The position numbers were made by a program, and so were the translations under genes. The notes under the pieces were generated by a model. The model was not told where the DNA came from, made no database searches, and saw nothing but the letters and a program-made list of their open reading frames with translations. DNA of 64,000 bases, from the NCBI GenBank assembly GCA_013396915.1, contig VWZL01002055.1:506040-570039 (forward strand). The letters run 5' to 3'. Below are positions 61,101 through 64,000 of this stretch, piece after piece. The stretch is from Stercorarius parasiticus (lineage: Eukaryota; Chordata; Aves; Charadriiformes; Stercorariidae). Position 1 is the stretch's first letter. Each line of letters begins with the position of its first letter.

Positions 61101-63544
61101 AAACTACTAAGGAAAAATGTGCATTACAGTTTTGAAATCAAGTCCCAAGTATATATTGAGCCCACGTAAATTTCAAGTAGAATTAAATATATGTTGAGAT
61201 AGTTTAGACAGAAGTAATAATTTCAATGAAAATGCCATAGAAGTTGAAGAATAAAATTAAGATGTAGATTTTTAAGATTCTAAAAATGGATGGTAAACTT
61301 GCCCCAACATTATTTCTGTAGCAAAGCAAGGAGAAAGCCACTGGGGGAGGAGGCGGAAATCGCTTCCACTTCTCATTCATCTTAGGAAACTGTGAATTAG
61401 CAGAGACCCTAACAGCAGGTGCAAATTGCAATACGCCTTTCATTCCACACATAGATCTCATATTATCATCATTGGCAACTCAGCAAATGGACTGAAGGAA
61501 TTGTGCAGCCATAACTCTAACTGTTACACACTAGCACACTTGTTAAAATTATCTGGAACATAGCGAGTGCTTGATAAGAGAATCAGACCACAGCACAAAT
61601 ACAATGTGTTCTTTATGCTGAATCTCTCATTATGAAGAATGTTGGGAAAATGCAAAGATTTTTGCTCTATTAAGGAAATAAGCAGCATGCAAAAAACTAA
61701 AATGCTATTTCTGATGTGACATTTTGTAATGAAGTGATACTGTAAGATTATCTGGACAGCAAAAGGTTTGCGTGTCCTAGTTACAAAGTGTAGATAGCAT
61801 TCACTTCTATAATTGTTGAATCCCTTTCATAGTATTTTAATTTTCAAAAGAACCTGACTTTGCTATGGAAGTGTTACGATAAAGCCTAAAAAGCATTATC
61901 TGATCAAAGAAGAATGTCTTATCACCATGTGGAGATTTGCTTCAAATCTTGCATAACAGCAATAATAAATACAACCCACTTTTGTACAAAAACAGATAAT
62001 GGGAACATAATGAAAAAAAACTTGAAATTTTCTTTAATAAGATTATATTTCAGAAATGAAGGGAAGAATATTTACCCATAAATAAGGTTTATAAAAAAAA
62101 CACCCAAGATGTTAATGTCTCCCTAGTAACATCTGCTTGTCAAAGTACCATGCAATCAAGTGAGCAGCTGAAGACTGACAATCACCTACTGTAATATATT
62201 TTAGATTATGGATTCAAGATCATTTAGAGATGTTGATTCCTAGTAGTTATGTATAAATTACAATATGTACCAAGTTACCTAAAGAATAATTTAATTCCAA
62301 AATTTAAATAGTGTCTCAGCGACAAATGAAAACACCATCTGCAGTACATAGAATTAAAATCACTGCTGTCATCTTGTAAGTTTTAAGGTAAGCCACTTAA
62401 TGCAGTCATTCAATGAAGGTTCACAGACACTGACGCATTACATAGTTAGCCTATGAAAACCTGTGCTTATCAGTTCTATGGCTATACCAATCATTCTACA
62501 ATAAATAAAACTTGGAAATATGTTTTTTGCCAGATCCCCAAAACCTGCTGATTTTGGAGGGCTTATATTTAAGCCACTTAATAGTCCCTCAAGATACATT
62601 AGAAACATGATATATGAAATCCAGGTAAATATAAAACATAAGCCTGTACTAATCAAAGGAATCAGAAATTTATGAACAAAACACAGGAAATAGCTCTCAT
62701 TGTCAATGTAATGACAGATAGGGAATAATTTAGTTTTCCTTGGTTAAGTACAACACCAACACAGACTCAGCCTTAAATCTTTCTCTAAATTATCTTATTT
62801 TTCCCCAGTGTGTGAACACTTATGTGCAGAAAAAAGAAAAGAGTATGAATTAGCCTTGTGATAGGTAATAGGTCAGTAGTTCAACTAATAGTTAACTAAC
62901 TAGCCTTCAGGATTATACTGCTTTCATTTAATCTTCATGCCTTTGCTGTGTGAGGAATATTGCCACCACTGCTAGCGAGGGCTATAATCCTGATCAGGTC
63001 CCTGGCATCCAGGAAGCCCTATTCAAACTGCTTTCAGGGTTGAGCTGAGAAGGCAGGGAAACAAAAACCGTAGAAAGATGCCAAAGTCCTATAGAAAATA
63101 ATAAGGATGGGCAGAATAAATAAAATCTCAGGGTATATTTTGCCTGCATTACTGCTACTCAGTAGAGTACCACTGATTACAGGAGGCAGAACAGCAGAAA
63201 TCTCAGTTAACTGTGCTATACCACAGCCTGTGCTCCAGCTCATCTGCTGGCAGGGATATAGGTAGAGCTTTAACGAGAAGCGAAGACAATTTCAGGATAC
63301 CTAAGTGGCCTTAATCGAAAAGATAGTTATGGGAAATTTACACGTACACTGAAGAAGGAAAAAGGGAAATAAAGCATAAGATGATGATTCCATAAGAAAT
63401 CTTACTCTTGCAAGTGATCTGCTAGTAAAGACACTTTAAAAAGTCACTCTAATCAGTTCTCAGATGAAGTACACTGAAACAGCAAAATCCTAGTATAACG
63501 TCTACCATATTAAGGCAGCAATTTGTGTGGTTAATGTGCATATG
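58191..63544. other. Unique AT-rich non-coding sequence
   Basis: No gene supported. A consensus-like splice donor (CAG|GTAAG at 58783-58790) and an acceptor with a pyrimidine tract (AG at 58867-58868) enclose 83 bases, but no credible exon flanks them. An inverted repeat lies at 59023-59050. Confidence 0.45.
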
Positions 63545-64000
63545 GCTTGTATCAGGAATAGCGTGGCCAGCAGGAGTAGGGAAGCGATTGTGCCTCTGTA
63601 CTCGGCACTGGTGAGGCCTCACCTCGAGTAGCGTATTCAGTTCTGGGCCCCTCTGTACAAGAGGGACATTGAAGTGCTGGAGCGGGTCCAGAGGAGAGCT
63701 ACCAAGCTGGTGAGGGGTCTGGAGACCAAGCCATATGAGGAGAGGCTGAGGGAGCTGGGCATGTTTAGTTTGGAGAAGAGGAGCCTGAGGGGAGACCTCA
63801 TTGCCCTCTACAACTACCTGAAAGGAGGTTGTAGAGAGGTGGGTGTTGGCCTCCTCTCCCAGGTAAATAATGACAGGACCAGAGGAAACAGTCTGAAGTT
63901 GCAGCAGGGGAGGTTTAGATTAGATATTAGGAAGAATTACTTTACTGAAAGGGTGGTCAGGCACTGGAACAGCCTGCCCAGGGAGGCGGTTGAGTCACCA
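63545..64000 (+). mobile_element. CR1 LINE 3' portion, cut by window end
   Basis: This is typical avian CR1 sequence on the plus strand: ggccagcaggagtaggga, ctggagcgggtccagagg, tatgaggagaggctgaggga, gggagacctcattgccctc, acaggaccagagg-type and aacagcctgcccagggaggc blocks in the proper order. The 5' end is truncated at about 63539-63548 within ORF2. The element continues past the window, so its 3' tail is not visible. It is well preserved compared with the other CR1 pieces here. Confidence 0.96.
63551..64000 (+). pseudogene. CR1 ORF2 C-terminal part, one stop, partial
   Basis: The frame starting at 63551 reads through the C-terminal region of the CR1 ORF2 protein (endonuclease plus reverse transcriptase in full-length elements). 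[11 protein letters not shown] comes first, then an in-frame TAG at 63629-63631. After that, 123 codons stay open to the window end, including [51 protein letters not shown] and [13 protein letters not shown]. The catalytic domains lie upstream of the truncation and are missing, so the copy is dead. The stop replaces the residue usually Y-C after H-L-E. Confidence 0.9.

Overview
The window looks like non-coding nuclear DNA from a bird. The composition is AT-rich, and the recognisable interspersed repeats are mainly CR1-type LINE fragments, including two with avian-style 3' ends. There is no L1, Alu or B-type SINE, and repeat density is low. The species cannot be named. I found no exon, RNA gene or promoter I could support. 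All ATG-started frames are 142 codons or shorter, most overlap frames on the other strand, and none shows a protein family I recognise apart from transposon relics. The simplest reading is a gene desert or the inside of a very long intron.

Layout. 1-8.9 kb: unique AT-rich sequence with A-rich low-complexity tracts and a perfect 40-bp tandem duplication at 5664-5743. About 9.0 kb: an old CR1/L3-type fragment on the minus strand. 12.16-12.52 kb and 15.24-15.50 kb: two plus-strand CR1 3' ends, the first internally deleted but still open for 87 codons. 15.5-34.6 kb: unique sequence with microsatellites and a few GC-richer islets. 34.6 kb: a GC-rich inverted repeat. 35.7 kb: a probable MIR-type SINE remnant. 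37.5-38.0 kb: an old CR1 3' end. 38.7-39.6 kb (minus): a decayed pol gene of a Ty3/gypsy-type LTR retrotransposon. 45.0 and 54.0 kb: faint remnants resembling old reptile/bird interspersed repeats. 57.1-57.35 kb: a diverged two-copy tandem duplication. 58.1 kb: a second MIR-type remnant. 63.55 kb to the window end: the 3' part of a CR1 element, ORF2 open over its last 123 codons and cut by the window edge.

The most notable object is the Ty3/gypsy fossil. It has the palm motif Y-L-D-D-I, the conserved S-Y-G-V...F-Q-R segment before it, the connection domain and part of RNase H, in the right order on the minus strand. It is broken by stops, frame changes and at least one deletion. Ty3/gypsy elements are scarce in birds, so this is probably an ancient copy. 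All family assignments come from reading motifs by eye; no database search was possible.
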